A stretch of DNA of 7,195 nt, from positions 1-7,195 of the forward strand of contig JAFKLV010000082.1 in NCBI GenBank assembly GCA_017304125.1, written 5' to 3'. The notes under the pieces are model-generated. The model was given only the letters and a program-made list of their open reading frames with translations. It did not search any database and was not told where the DNA came from. Source of the stretch: Sphingomonadales bacterium (GTDB taxonomy: Bacteria > Pseudomonadota > Alphaproteobacteria > Sphingomonadales > Sphingomonadaceae). A program made the position numbers and the translations under genes. Below are positions 1-7,195 of the stretch, piece by piece. The first letter of the stretch is position 1. The number at the start of each line of letters is the position of its first letter.

Positions 1-1370
1 ATCTCGGCCTGTCAGATGGACTGCTTCGCGCCGTGGCCGATACCGGCTATAACGAGCCGACCCCGATCCAGGCTTCGGCCATCCCCTCGGTGCTGATGAT
101 GCGCGACATCATCGGCATCGCGCAGACGGGCACCGGCAAGACCGCCTCGTTCGTGCTGCCGATGATCGACATCCTCGCCCACGGCCGCAGCCGGGCGCGG
201 ATGCCGCGCAGCCTGATCCTCGAGCCGACCCGCGAACTCGCCGCGCAGGTGGCGGAGAATTTCGAGAAATACGGCAAATATCACAAGCTCTCGATGGCGC
301 TGCTGATCGGCGGCGTGCAGATGGGCGATCAGGTCAAGGCGCTGGAAAAGGGCGTCGACGTGCTGATCGCCACGCCGGGCCGGCTGATGGACCTGTTCGA
401 GCGCGGCAAGATCCTGCTCACCGGGTGCAACCTGCTGGTGATCGACGAGGCGGACCGGATGCTCGACATGGGGTTCATCCCCGATATCGAGACGATCTGC
501 ACCAAGCTGCCCGCCACCCGCCAGACCCTGCTCTTCTCCGCGACGATGCCGCCGCCGATCAAGAAACTGGCGGATCGCTTCCTCAGCAATCCCAAGACGA
601 TCGAAGTTGCGCGCCCCGCGACCACCAACACCAACATCACGCAATATCTGGTGCCGGTGAAGGGATCGGCGTTCGACAAGCGCGACACGCTGCGCAGCCT
701 GTTGCGCGGCGATGAGGTGCGCACCGCGATCATCTTCTGCAACCGCAAGACGACGGTGCGCGAGCTCAACAAGAGCCTCAAGAAGCACGGCTTCGCCTCG
801 GGCGAAATCCATGGCGACATGGAGCAGCCGGCGCGGCTCGCCGAGCTCGACCGGTTCAAGCAGGGCGATATCAACATCCTCGTCGCGTCCGACGTCGCGG
901 CGCGCGGGCTCGACATCAAGGGCGTCAGCCACGTCTTCAACTTCGACGCACCGTGGCATCCCGACGATTATGTCCACCGCATCGGCCGCACCGGCCGGGC
1001 GGGCGCGACCGGCGTTGCCTATACGCTGATCGGCAAGGACGACGAAGAGAATATCGATAATATCGAGAAGCTTACCGGGCAGAAGATCCCCCGCCTCGCC
1101 GCACCTGCGGCCGAAGCGGCGGAGGATCGCCCGGCAGCGCGCGAGGAACGCCCGCGGCGCGGCCGTCGCCCCCGCGCCGACGAGACCCCGCAAGCGCAGG
1201 AAGCACCGCGCAGCGCGCGCCGGCCCGCCGAAAAGCCCCCCCAGAAGGCCGAACGCACACCCGAACCGCGCCGCCAGCGCGAACGGCGTGACGATGCGCC
1301 CGTCGCCAAAGAAGATGGCGGCTGGAACGGACCGGTGCCGAGCTTCCTGAGCGTTTCGATCGAGGCCTGA
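1..1370 (+). CDS. DEAD-box ATP-dependent RNA helicase, RhlE-like (5' end outside window)
   Basis: ATP-dependent RNA helicase of superfamily 2; relatives remodel structured RNA in ribosome assembly, decay and cold adaptation. The reading frame is open from base 3 (Leu-Gly-Leu-Ser-Asp...), so the GTG at 33 is an internal Val and the true start lies just left of the window, probably a few codons away. Numbering from base 33, the motifs are all present and intact: Q motif GYNEPTPIQ (5-13), motif I AQTGTGKT (30-37), PTRELA (65-70), TPGR (114-117), DEAD (138-141), SAT (169-171), the second RecA domain with ARGLDIKGV (290-298), and motif VI HRIGRTGRAG (315-324). From about residue 355 the protein becomes a roughly 90-residue Arg/Pro/Glu/Ala-rich disordered tail ending in a short hydrophobic VPSFLSVSIEA. 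Such basic tails typically aid RNA binding. The family call is firm; choosing RhlE among DEAD-box subgroups is based on overall resemblance. A Nudix gene follows 4 bases after the stop. Confidence 0.93.
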   Translation, partial: LGLSDGLLRAVADTGYNEPTPIQASAIPSVLMMRDIIGIAQTGTGKTASFVLPMIDILAHGRSRARMPRSLILEPTRELAAQVAENFEKYGKYHKLSMALLIGGVQMGDQVKALEKGVDVLIATPGRLMDLFERGKILLTGCNLLVIDEADRMLDMGFIPDIETICTKLPATRQTLLFSATMPPPIKKLADRFLSNPKTIEVARPATTNTNITQYLVPVKGSAFDKRDTLRSLLRGDEVRTAIIFCNRKTTVRELNKSLKKHGFASGEIHGDMEQPARLAELDRFKQGDINILVASDVAARGLDIKGVSHVFNFDAPWHPDDYVHRIGRTGRAGATGVAYTLIGKDDEENIDNIEKLTGQKIPRLAAPAAEAAEDRPAAREERPRRGRRPRADETPQAQEAPRSARRPAEKPPQKAERTPEPRRQRERRDDAPVAKEDGGWNGPVPSFLSVSIEA

Positions 1371-1374
1371 ACCA

Positions 1375-1845
1375 TTGGTCGCGTTGCGCTACCGGATTGC
1401 CGGTCGCGCGATGCGGCTGTGGTGGCGGGTGGCACGCCCGCGCACCTTCGGGGTGCGCGCGCTGCTGACCGAGGCGGCGGGGCGCATCGCCCTGGTCCGG
1501 CATCATTATATCCATGGCTGGTATCTGCCCGGCGGCGGCGTCGACAAGCGCGAAAGCGCCGAGGATGCGATCCGCCGCGAGCTGATCGAGGAAGTCGGGC
1601 TGGCGGATGTCGCGATCGCCGGACTGCTCGGCGTCTATCACAATCGCAGCCAGGCGAAGGACGATCATGTCATGGTGTTCGTCGCGCACGTCGCCGATCC
1701 CGCGACATTGCGCGCCGCCGACCCGCGCGAGATCGCCGAGGCCAGCTGGTTCGCGCCCGACGCGCTGCCCGAAGGCACCTCCCCCGCCACCCGCCGCCGC
1801 ATCGCCGAGCATCGCGCCGGCCGGCAAGGGCATGGCGCGTGGTGA
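1375..1845 (+). CDS. Nudix hydrolase
   Basis: Hydrolase of the Nudix superfamily, which cleaves nucleoside diphosphates linked to another moiety; the substrate cannot be told from sequence. The Nudix box is perfect at residues 53-75 and fits GX5EX7REUXEEXGU, with G53, E59, R67, E68, E71, E72 and G74. It is preceded by WYLPGG, the usual strand leading into the box. Length is 156 residues, a single-domain Nudix protein. The start is chosen as TTG 1375: an in-frame stop lies at 1348-1350, TTG 1375 is the first possible start after it, and an AGG at 1363-1365 is a weak ribosome site. TTG 1384 or ATG 1411 are alternatives; ATG 1411 has no visible ribosome site and would shorten the N-terminus by 12 residues, leaving the Nudix fold intact. 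The gene starts 4 bases after the helicase stop, so it is probably co-transcribed with it. The function is not obviously linked to the helicase. Confidence 0.9.
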   Translation: MVALRYRIAGRAMRLWWRVARPRTFGVRALLTEAAGRIALVRHHYIHGWYLPGGGVDKRESAEDAIRRELIEEVGLADVAIAGLLGVYHNRSQAKDDHVMVFVAHVADPATLRAADPREIAEASWFAPDALPEGTSPATRRRIAEHRAGRQGHGAW

Positions 1846-1869
1846 TCTTCTCCGATGCCGCCCACGCTC

Positions 1870-1977
1870 CGTCACCCCGGCCTTGAGCCGGGGTCCGTCG
1901 GGAGGCAGGCGCAGGACAAGAGGCTCTAACCGCAGAACGTGCGGCACGATGGGCCCCGGCTCAAGGCCGGGGTGACG
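1870..1977. repeat. Mirrored palindromic repeat pair, REPIN-like (element 1)
   Basis: Two 27-base arms, 1870-1896 and 1951-1977, are inverted copies matching at 26 of 27 positions, separated by a 54-base spacer. Each arm is itself a perfect hairpin: CCCCGGC, loop CTTGA, GCCGGGG at 1875-1893, and the reverse complement in the other arm. The outer edges of both arms read GTCAC facing outward. The element fills the gap between the Nudix gene and pmbA. This inverted doublet of short palindromes is the layout of REPINs, which in other bacteria are mobilised by RAYT transposases. No such transposase is in the window, so the assignment is structural only. It could form a cruciform or, as RNA, nested hairpins. 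No T-run follows it, so classic intrinsic termination is not supported. Confidence 0.85.
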
Positions 1978-2063
1978 TGGATTATGCGTCCCAGCCCACC
2001 GCTCCATCACCACGCGCGCACGGATGGTCTGGACTTTGGGACGAACGCGCCTAAGTCCCCGCC

Positions 2064-3410
2064 ATGCTTACTTCCGATCAGGCGCGTGATCGCGCTCAGG
2101 ATATCGTGGCGCGCGCGGTTCGCGCGGGCGCGGATGCCGCCGACGCCATTTTCGCCGCCGATGCGTCGAGCGAAGTCTCGGTCCGGCTCGGCAAGCTCGA
2201 GGATGTCGGGCGGTCGGAGAGCGAGGACCTCGGGCTGCGGGTGTTCGTCGGGCATCGCTCGGCCAGCGTCTCGACCTCCGATCTGTCGTCACAGGCAATG
2301 GACGCGCTGGTCGAGCGCGCGGTGGCCATGGCGCGTGAGGCGCCCGAGGATCGCTGGGCCGGGCTCGCGCCCGAGGATCGCTTGCTCCGCGGCGCGCCGC
2401 CCGCGCTCGACCTTGCCGATCCTGCCGACATTTCCCCCGCCGAATTGCGCGAAATCGCCGCTGCGACCGAAGATGCCGCGCGCGCGGTGTCCGGCGTCAC
2501 CAACAGCGAGGGCGGCGGCGCCAGCGCCTCGCGCAGCGTGATCGCGCTCGCCACCAGCCACGGCTTTGCCGGTGGCTATGCCACGACCGGCTTTGGCCTC
2601 TCCGCCAGCGTGATCGCCGGCGAGGGCGGCGGGATGCAGCGCGATTATGCCTTCCACTCGGCGCGCCATCGCCAACGGCTCAATTCGCCCGAGACGATCG
2701 GGCGCGAGGCGGGCGAGCGCGCAGTGGCGCGGCTCGATCCCGGCCGGGTCGAGAGCGGCCCGATGCCGGTGGTGCTCGATCCGCGCGTCGGCGCCGGGCT
2801 GCTCGGGCATCTGACGGGCGCGATCTCCGGCTCGTCGATCGCACGCAAGACGAGCTTCCTGCTCGATGCACTCGGCACGCGGGTGTTCGCCGCGGGCATC
2901 CGCATCTGCGACGATCCGCATCGCCCGCACGGCCTGCGCTCGCGCCCGTTCGACGGCGAGGGACTGCCCGTCTCCCCCATTTCGCTGGTCGAGGATGGCG
3001 TGCTGGAGACATGGCTGCTCGATTCGGCCTCGGCCCGCCAGCTCGGGATGGAGCCGACCGGCCATGCCGCACGCGGCGTCGGCGGCGCGCCGGGGGTGTC
3101 GACCAGCAACCTCTATCTCGACGCCGGGCATGTCCCGGTCGAAACGCTGATCGCGGACATCGTCAGCGGGGTCTATGTCACCGAATTGATCGGCCACGGG
3201 GTCAACGGCGTCACCGGCGATTACAGCCGCGGCGCAGCGGGCTTCCTGATCGAGCATGGCGAGATCACCCGCCCGGTTGCCGAATTCACCGTCGCGGGCA
3301 ATCTCAAGGACATGTTCCTCGCGCTGACCCCGGCCAACGATCTCGAATTTCGCTACGGCACCAATGTCCCCACGTTGCGCATCGACGGGATGACGGTCGC
3401 GGGTGGCTGA
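2064..3410 (+). CDS. pmbA: TldE/PmbA family protein, partner subunit of TldD metalloprotease
   Basis: PmbA (TldE) forms a heterodimer with TldD. In Escherichia coli this pair processes the microcin B17 precursor and degrades the CcdA antitoxin; in bacteria without such peptides its role is general peptide cleavage. Length is 448 residues, matching the family (about 450). Family-typical stretches include GLRSRPFDGEGLP (290-302), GGAPGVSTSNLYL (350-362), YVTELIGHGVNGVTGDYSRG (371-390), and the C-terminal half rich in strands with FTVAGNLKDMF (408-418). There is no HExxxH zinc site, as expected for TldE: the catalytic site belongs to TldD, which is not in this window and is usually encoded elsewhere. 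ATG 2064 is the first start after an in-frame TAA at 2052-2054, so the start is well bounded, although no clear ribosome site precedes it. The 3' end overlaps the next gene by 8 bases. Confidence 0.92.
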   Translation: MLTSDQARDRAQDIVARAVRAGADAADAIFAADASSEVSVRLGKLEDVGRSESEDLGLRVFVGHRSASVSTSDLSSQAMDALVERAVAMAREAPEDRWAGLAPEDRLLRGAPPALDLADPADISPAELREIAAATEDAARAVSGVTNSEGGGASASRSVIALATSHGFAGGYATTGFGLSASVIAGEGGGMQRDYAFHSARHRQRLNSPETIGREAGERAVARLDPGRVESGPMPVVLDPRVGAGLLGHLTGAISGSSIARKTSFLLDALGTRVFAAGIRICDDPHRPHGLRSRPFDGEGLPVSPISLVEDGVLETWLLDSASARQLGMEPTGHAARGVGGAPGVSTSNLYLDAGHVPVETLIADIVSGVYVTELIGHGVNGVTGDYSRGAAGFLIEHGEITRPVAEFTVAGNLKDMFLALTPANDLEFRYGTNVPTLRIDGMTVAGG

Positions 3411-4191
3411 CGCGCGGCTCACCGAGGCGGTCGCGGGGGTCGCCCGCGAAGCCGGGGCGCTCGCCATGGCGCGCTGGCGGACCGATTTCGCGCGCTGGGA
3501 AAAGGTGCCGGGCAGCCCGGTGTGCGAGGTCGATCTCGATATCGACGCGATGCTCCGGGCGCGGCTGACCGCGTTGCTCCCCGACGCCGGCTGGCTTTCC
3601 GAGGAAACCGCCGACAGCGCCGAGCGGCTGACGCGCGACCGCATCTGGGTGGTCGACCCGATCGACGGCACGCGCGACTATATCCGCGGCCGCCCCGGCT
3701 GGGCGGTGTCGATCGCGCTGGTCGAGCATGGCCAGTCGGTGCTCGCGGTGCTCGACGCCCCTGCCCGCAACGAAGCGTGGCGTGCCGGGCTGGGGCTGGG
3801 CGCGACGCTCAACGGCGTCGCGGTGCATGCCGGCGATCGCAAGATCTTCCCCGGCGCGCGCGTGCCGACCGATGCCTTGCCCAAGGTCGATCGCGATCTG
3901 GTGGCGGTGGAAAAGCCCAATTCGATAGCGCTGCGGATGGCAATGGTCGCGGACGACCGCGCCGATCTGGTCGCGACTCTGCGCTGGGGCAATGAATGGG
4001 ATATCGCCGCCGCCGCTTTGATCGCCGCTGAGGCCGGCGCGGCAACGAGCGACGCGTTCGGCGCGCCGCTGACCTTCAACAAGCCCGATCCGCGCGCCTT
4101 CGGGGTGATCGTCTCGACCCCCGGCATCCACGCTGCTGCAGTGGAACGGCTACGCGAGCGCGCCGAGGCGATCATCGCCGAGGGTCATTGA
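3403..4191 (+). CDS. Inositol monophosphatase-superfamily phosphatase (SuhB/CysQ/HisN-like)
   Basis: Mg2+-dependent, Li+-sensitive-type phosphomonoesterase by family. Likely substrates are 3'-phosphoadenosine 5'-phosphate (CysQ), inositol phosphate (SuhB) or histidinol phosphate (HisN); sequence alone does not decide. Metal-ligand motifs are intact: SEE at 66-68, DPIDGTRDY at 85-93 (Asp85, Asp88, the Gly-Thr pair), and WDIAA at 199-203. The N-terminal GSPVCEVDLDID stretch (37-48) matches the conserved region near the first loop of the family. Length is 262 residues, normal for the family. The start is GTG 3403, the first candidate after an in-frame TGA at 3391-3393. It overlaps the pmbA stop by 8 bases, with no strong ribosome site of its own, so translation is probably coupled to pmbA. 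The C-terminus is followed by a hairpin and a convergent gene. The superfamily call is firm; the substrate is open. Confidence 0.88.
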   Translation: MADARLTEAVAGVAREAGALAMARWRTDFARWEKVPGSPVCEVDLDIDAMLRARLTALLPDAGWLSEETADSAERLTRDRIWVVDPIDGTRDYIRGRPGWAVSIALVEHGQSVLAVLDAPARNEAWRAGLGLGATLNGVAVHAGDRKIFPGARVPTDALPKVDRDLVAVEKPNSIALRMAMVADDRADLVATLRWGNEWDIAAAALIAAEAGAATSDAFGAPLTFNKPDPRAFGVIVSTPGIHAAAVERLRERAEAIIAEGH

Positions 4192-4204
4192 GCCACCGGC
4201 TCAA
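4188..4204. terminator. Hairpin between convergent genes, possible terminator
   Basis: A perfect 7-bp inverted repeat, TTGAGCC / GGCTCAA with an ACC loop, occupies 4188-4204. It contains the TGA stop of the + strand phosphatase (4189-4191) and ends 3 bases before the stop of the - strand HAD gene (4207). On the + strand it is followed by GTTTACTTCT, only weakly T-rich, and on the - strand there is no T-run. It may act as a weak terminator for the + strand unit, or as an RNA 3'-end protector. Position in a 15-base convergent gap supports a 3'-end role; efficiency is unknown. Confidence 0.5.
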
Positions 4205-4206
4205 GT

Positions 4207-4953
4207 TTACTTCTGGCAGGCCACCACGGTCGCGATCACCCCAAGCGTATCCTGCGGATCGCGCACCCGCACCGTGTCGAGCCCGAGTTCTTTCGCCGGA
4301 TAGTCATTGCCGCCGGGGAAGATCGCATCGCCGACGAACATCATCGCATCGAGCGCGATCCCGCTCTCGTCGCGCAGCCGCTTCAACCCATAGGCCTTGT
4401 CGACCCCCTCGCGGGTGATATCGATCGAGGTCGACCCGCCCATATTGATCGCAAGGCCGGGCAGCCGCTGGCGCAGATCGGCCTGGATCACCCGGCGCTT
4501 GGCGAAATCGGGATCCCATTTCTCCTTCGCTTCCAGCGGTGCCTGCTGGCCGAGCGCGGAGAAGGTGATCTGGCTGCCGCGATCCTCGATCCGCTCGCCC
4601 CAGGTCTGCCCCGGCACGAAGCCGGTCGCGTCGAGGCTGGCGTTGAACGCGTCGATGATCTTGCGCTTCTCCGCATCGGAGAACAGCTCGGCATAGACCA
4701 CGCCCCATGCGCCGTCGCGGAAGGTGTAGAGCTTGGTCCCCGTGGTCGGCATCAGCCACAGTTTGGCGCGATCGGCGCGCGCCGGCAGCTGCGAGGCGAC
4801 CTGCTTGTCGAACTGCGGCCAGTCTCCACCCGAGATCACCGCGACATCGGCAACGGTGAGCAGATCGGCCAGCGCTTCGGCCATGTCAGGCTGGATCGCC
4901 TGCTTGCTCTCGGCGAGCGTGCCGTCGAGATCGAACGCCACCAGCCGCTTCAC
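4207..4953 (-). CDS. HAD-IIB family protein resembling eukaryotic-type phosphomannomutase
   Basis: Haloacid dehalogenase-superfamily protein of 248 residues, with the core and cap layout of class IIB. Motif I is DLDGTL at 8-13 (nucleophile Asp8, acid/base Asp10), motif II SGGD at 41-44, the cap holds ERIEDRGSQITFS (120-132), motif III Lys186 in GVDKAYGL, and motif IV VGDAIFPGGND at 207-217. The combination GG-x-x-SID-x(5)-G-x-DK-x-Y and GD-x-x-x-PGGND is strikingly like the eukaryotic phosphomannomutase (PMM) family, which interconverts mannose 6-phosphate and mannose 1-phosphate; most bacteria instead use an unrelated ManB-type mutase. It could be a true PMM or a sugar-phosphate phosphatase with the same fold. 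The start is GTG 4953, with GGGAGG 5 bases upstream. It overlaps the preceding Cof-type gene by GTGA, so it is the last gene of the gnd operon. Family is firm, reaction uncertain. Confidence 0.85.
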   Translation of the reverse strand: MKRLVAFDLDGTLAESKQAIQPDMAEALADLLTVADVAVISGGDWPQFDKQVASQLPARADRAKLWLMPTTGTKLYTFRDGAWGVVYAELFSDAEKRKIIDAFNASLDATGFVPGQTWGERIEDRGSQITFSALGQQAPLEAKEKWDPDFAKRRVIQADLRQRLPGLAINMGGSTSIDITREGVDKAYGLKRLRDESGIALDAMMFVGDAIFPGGNDYPAKELGLDTVRVRDPQDTLGVIATVVACQK

Positions 4954-5743
4954 ATCATCCTCCCGAGGATCAGATTGTCGATCGCATGCGCCACGCCGTC
5001 CGCATCATTGGCGGTGGTCACATCGCTCGCCTGCGCCTTCACCGCATCGGTGGCATTGCCCATGGCGATGGAGCGCCCGGCGCGCGCGAACATCGCCAGA
5101 TCGTTGGCCTGATCGCCGATCGCGATCGTCTTGGCGAGCGGCACCCCGATCGCATGCGCCAGTGCGGCGATGCCATCGCCCTTGTTGGCGGCGCGCGCGG
5201 TGACATCGAGATAATAGACCTGCGACTGGACGATCGTCGCCTGCGCGGCGAAAGGCTTCACCCGCTCCGCCAGCCCGGCGAGCAAGGCGGCGTCATCGCT
5301 GACGAAGGTGATCTTGTCCGCCCGGTCGAGCAGATCGTCGAACCCGGCGCGCACGATCGGCTCCTGCGCCGAGGCGACGCGCTCATGGTCGACATGCACG
5401 CCCTGATCGGTCGAGGCATACCAGCGGTCGTCGGCGAACACCCAGCGATCGACCGGGGCATCGCCCACCGCATCGAACACCCCGCGCGCCACCTCGGGCG
5501 AGATCACATGATGCTCGGCGATCGAGCCGTCGCGGCGGAACACGATCCCGCCGTTGAACGCCCCCATCGGCACGTCGAGCGCGAGCCGCTCGGCCAGCGC
5601 CATCATCCCGGAGATCGGCCGCGCGCTGATCAGCGTGAAGCCGAAACCGCGCGCCCGAAGCCGCGCCACCGCGGCGATCGTCGCTTCGGTGAGCTGCTTC
5701 TGCTTGTCGACCAACGTGCCGTCGACATCGCACACCACGAGCG

Positions 5744-5747
<4 letters not shown>
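4950..5747 (-). CDS. Cof-type HAD-IIB phosphatase
   Basis: Cytosolic HAD-superfamily phosphatase of the Cof/YbiV/YidA type, whose members remove phosphate from sugar phosphates, nucleotides or cofactor-related phosphates with broad specificity. Length is 265 residues, typical. All four catalytic motifs are intact: DVDGTL at 7-12 (Asp7 and Asp9), ISARP at 40-44 (Ser41), Lys189 in ANKGDG, and GDQANDLAMF at 211-220 (Asp212, Asp216), followed by the usual AMGNA (228-232). The C2-type cap fills roughly residues 85-180. The start ATG 5747 overlaps the gnd stop as ATGA, and the stop overlaps the next gene as GTGA, so it is the middle gene of a tightly coupled unit; it has no clear ribosome site of its own. 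Being next to gnd suggests a pentose- or gluconate-phosphate substrate, which is inference. Substrate cannot be read from the sequence. Confidence 0.9.
4959..4964 (-). promoter_or_regulatory. Ribosome binding site of the PMM-like gene
   Basis: On the - strand GGGAGG ends 5 bases before GTG 4953. It lies inside the last codons of the upstream Cof-type gene. The strong match and spacing decide the GTG start, since the two ATG codons just upstream are out of this frame and encode the final Met-Met of the preceding protein. Confidence 0.8.
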
Positions 5748-6730
<983 letters not shown>

Positions 6731-6737
6731 TGCTGAT

Positions 6738-6743
6738 CCCTCC
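6738..6743 (-). promoter_or_regulatory. Ribosome binding site of gnd
   Basis: On the - strand GGAGGG is 7 bases before ATG 6730. It fixes the gnd start at MKIGIVGLG and argues against the longer form from GTG 6748. Confidence 0.8.
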
Positions 6744-6815
6744 GCCACTACCGCCCCGACTCAATCGCCGGGTGCGGATATCGTTCCGATGAGGCGCGCC
6801 AGTCCATCCTCTTTC

Positions 6816-6903
6816 GCCGTCATGCCGGGCTCGACCCGGCATCCAGAGCCCCACACGCCATCGCTTGTGGCTCTGGATGCCGGATCAAGTCCGGCATGAC
6901 GGC
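6816..6903. repeat. Mirrored palindromic repeat pair, REPIN-like (element 2)
   Basis: Two 35-base arms, 6816-6850 and 6869-6903, are inverted copies matching at 32 of 35 positions with an 18-base spacer. Each arm contains a perfect 8-bp hairpin with a 5-base loop: stem 6822-6829 with 6835-6842 around CTCGA, and stem 6877-6884 with 6890-6897 around TCAAG. Outer edges read GTCAT facing outward. The layout and core (CCGG, CTYGA loop, CCGG) match element 1 at 1870-1977. It lies between tal and gnd, which read the same way, so it is probably transcribed into the 3' region of tal mRNA. There it could stabilise the tal message or dampen read-through into gnd. No T-run follows on either strand. Confidence 0.85.
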
Positions 6904-6924
6904 AAGAAATGAATAGTGACGAGG

Positions 6925-7195
6925 TCAGGCGGCGGCCGGATGCTTGGCCGCGATCGCCCCCAGCAGGTCGTCGAACGAGTGGATGAAGGCGTGCACGCCC
7001 TCGGCCACCAGCAGGTCCGTCACGCCGTCGAGATCGAGCCCGAGCCGCTCGGCATCGGCCATCACCTTACGCGCGCCGTCAACGTCCTGGGTCAGCGTCT
7101 CGGCGACATTGCCGTGATCGCGGAACGCATCGAGCGTCTTGGGCGGCACGGTATTGACCGTATCCGCGCCGATCAGCGTGTCGATATAGAGCGTG
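6925..7195 (-). CDS. tal: Transaldolase, C-terminal end (5' end outside window)
   Basis: Transaldolase moves a three-carbon dihydroxyacetone unit between sedoheptulose 7-phosphate and glyceraldehyde 3-phosphate in the non-oxidative pentose phosphate pathway. Only the last 89 residues are present, and the frame stays open to the right edge. The segment YIDTLIGADTVNTVPP, then DAFRDHG, then a helical end with GLDLDGVTDLLVAEGV and FIHSFDDLLGAI, fits the C-terminus of the long (mycobacterial/cyanobacterial-type) transaldolases. The GTG at 7149 is an internal Val of NTVPP, not a start. The catalytic lysine lies outside the window. The protein stops soon after the final helix, so there is no fused glucose-6-phosphate isomerase at this end. 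It reads toward gnd across a 194-base gap holding a mirrored palindrome. Confidence rests on this short but characteristic region. Confidence 0.85.
   Translation of the reverse strand, partial: TLYIDTLIGADTVNTVPPKTLDAFRDHGNVAETLTQDVDGARKVMADAERLGLDLDGVTDLLVAEGVHAFIHSFDDLLGAIAAKHPAAA

Noticed and set aside
12..1193. Long open frame on the - strand antisense to the helicase (393 codons)
   Set aside because: It is the mirror of GC-rich codon usage in a clear DEAD-box gene; its product is low-complexity Arg/Ala/Asp/His-rich with no recognisable domain.
1870..1977. Element 1 as a classic intrinsic terminator or insertion sequence
   Set aside because: No T-run follows the hairpin on either strand, and there is no transposase gene or visible target duplication; a REPIN-like repeat explains the structure better.
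2289..3671. Long open frame on the - strand antisense to pmbA and the phosphatase (460 codons)
   Set aside because: It runs across the boundary of two well-supported + strand genes and has biased, domain-free composition.
3304..4131. Open frame on the - strand antisense to the inositol monophosphatase-type gene
   Set aside because: The + strand frame has all catalytic motifs; the antisense product shows no family features.
6731..6748. Longer gnd form starting at GTG 6748
   Set aside because: The extra codons contain the strong GGAGGG ribosome site of ATG 6730, and the Rossmann fold begins directly after that ATG.
6763..6787. Possible EcfG-type general stress promoter upstream of gnd (GGAAC on the - strand)
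   Set aside because: GGAAC is present at 6783-6787, but the expected CGTT-type -10 at the right spacing is GATT, only a partial match; chance occurrence is likely.

Overview
The window is GC-rich, with strong third-position G/C bias, and looks like a chromosomal core-metabolism region of an alphaproteobacterium, most probably a sphingomonad. That placement is an inference from gene content, protein style and the GTCA(C/T)-type palindromic intergenic repeats; no marker gene fixes the taxon. There is no RNA gene, CRISPR array, transposase, phage gene or defence module. I do not see a convincing undescribed system. The most unusual structures are two mirrored palindromic repeats and a small sugar-phosphate operon with two HAD phosphatase-fold genes.

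The left half (1-4191) is read on the + strand: (i) an RhlE-like DEAD-box RNA helicase lacking only its first few codons; (ii) a Nudix hydrolase starting 4 bases after the helicase stop, probably at TTG; (iii) a 218-base gap holding a large mirrored palindrome; (iv) pmbA/tldE, the non-catalytic partner of the TldD/TldE protease; (v) an inositol monophosphatase-superfamily (SuhB/CysQ/HisN-like) phosphatase overlapping pmbA by 8 bases.

The right half (4207-7195) is read on the - strand. From the right edge inward it holds the C-terminal end of a transaldolase, a gap with a second mirrored palindrome of the same design, a short-type 6-phosphogluconate dehydrogenase (gnd), a Cof-type HAD-IIB phosphatase, and a second HAD-IIB protein resembling eukaryotic-type phosphomannomutase. 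The last three are joined by 4-base stop/start overlaps (ATGA, then GTGA), so they are almost certainly one transcript. Transaldolase and 6-phosphogluconate dehydrogenase are pentose phosphate pathway enzymes, so the two HAD proteins probably act on sugar phosphates or on side products of that pathway.

The two transcription units converge with 15 bases between stop codons. A perfect 7-bp hairpin sits exactly there and overlaps the stop codon of the + strand gene.
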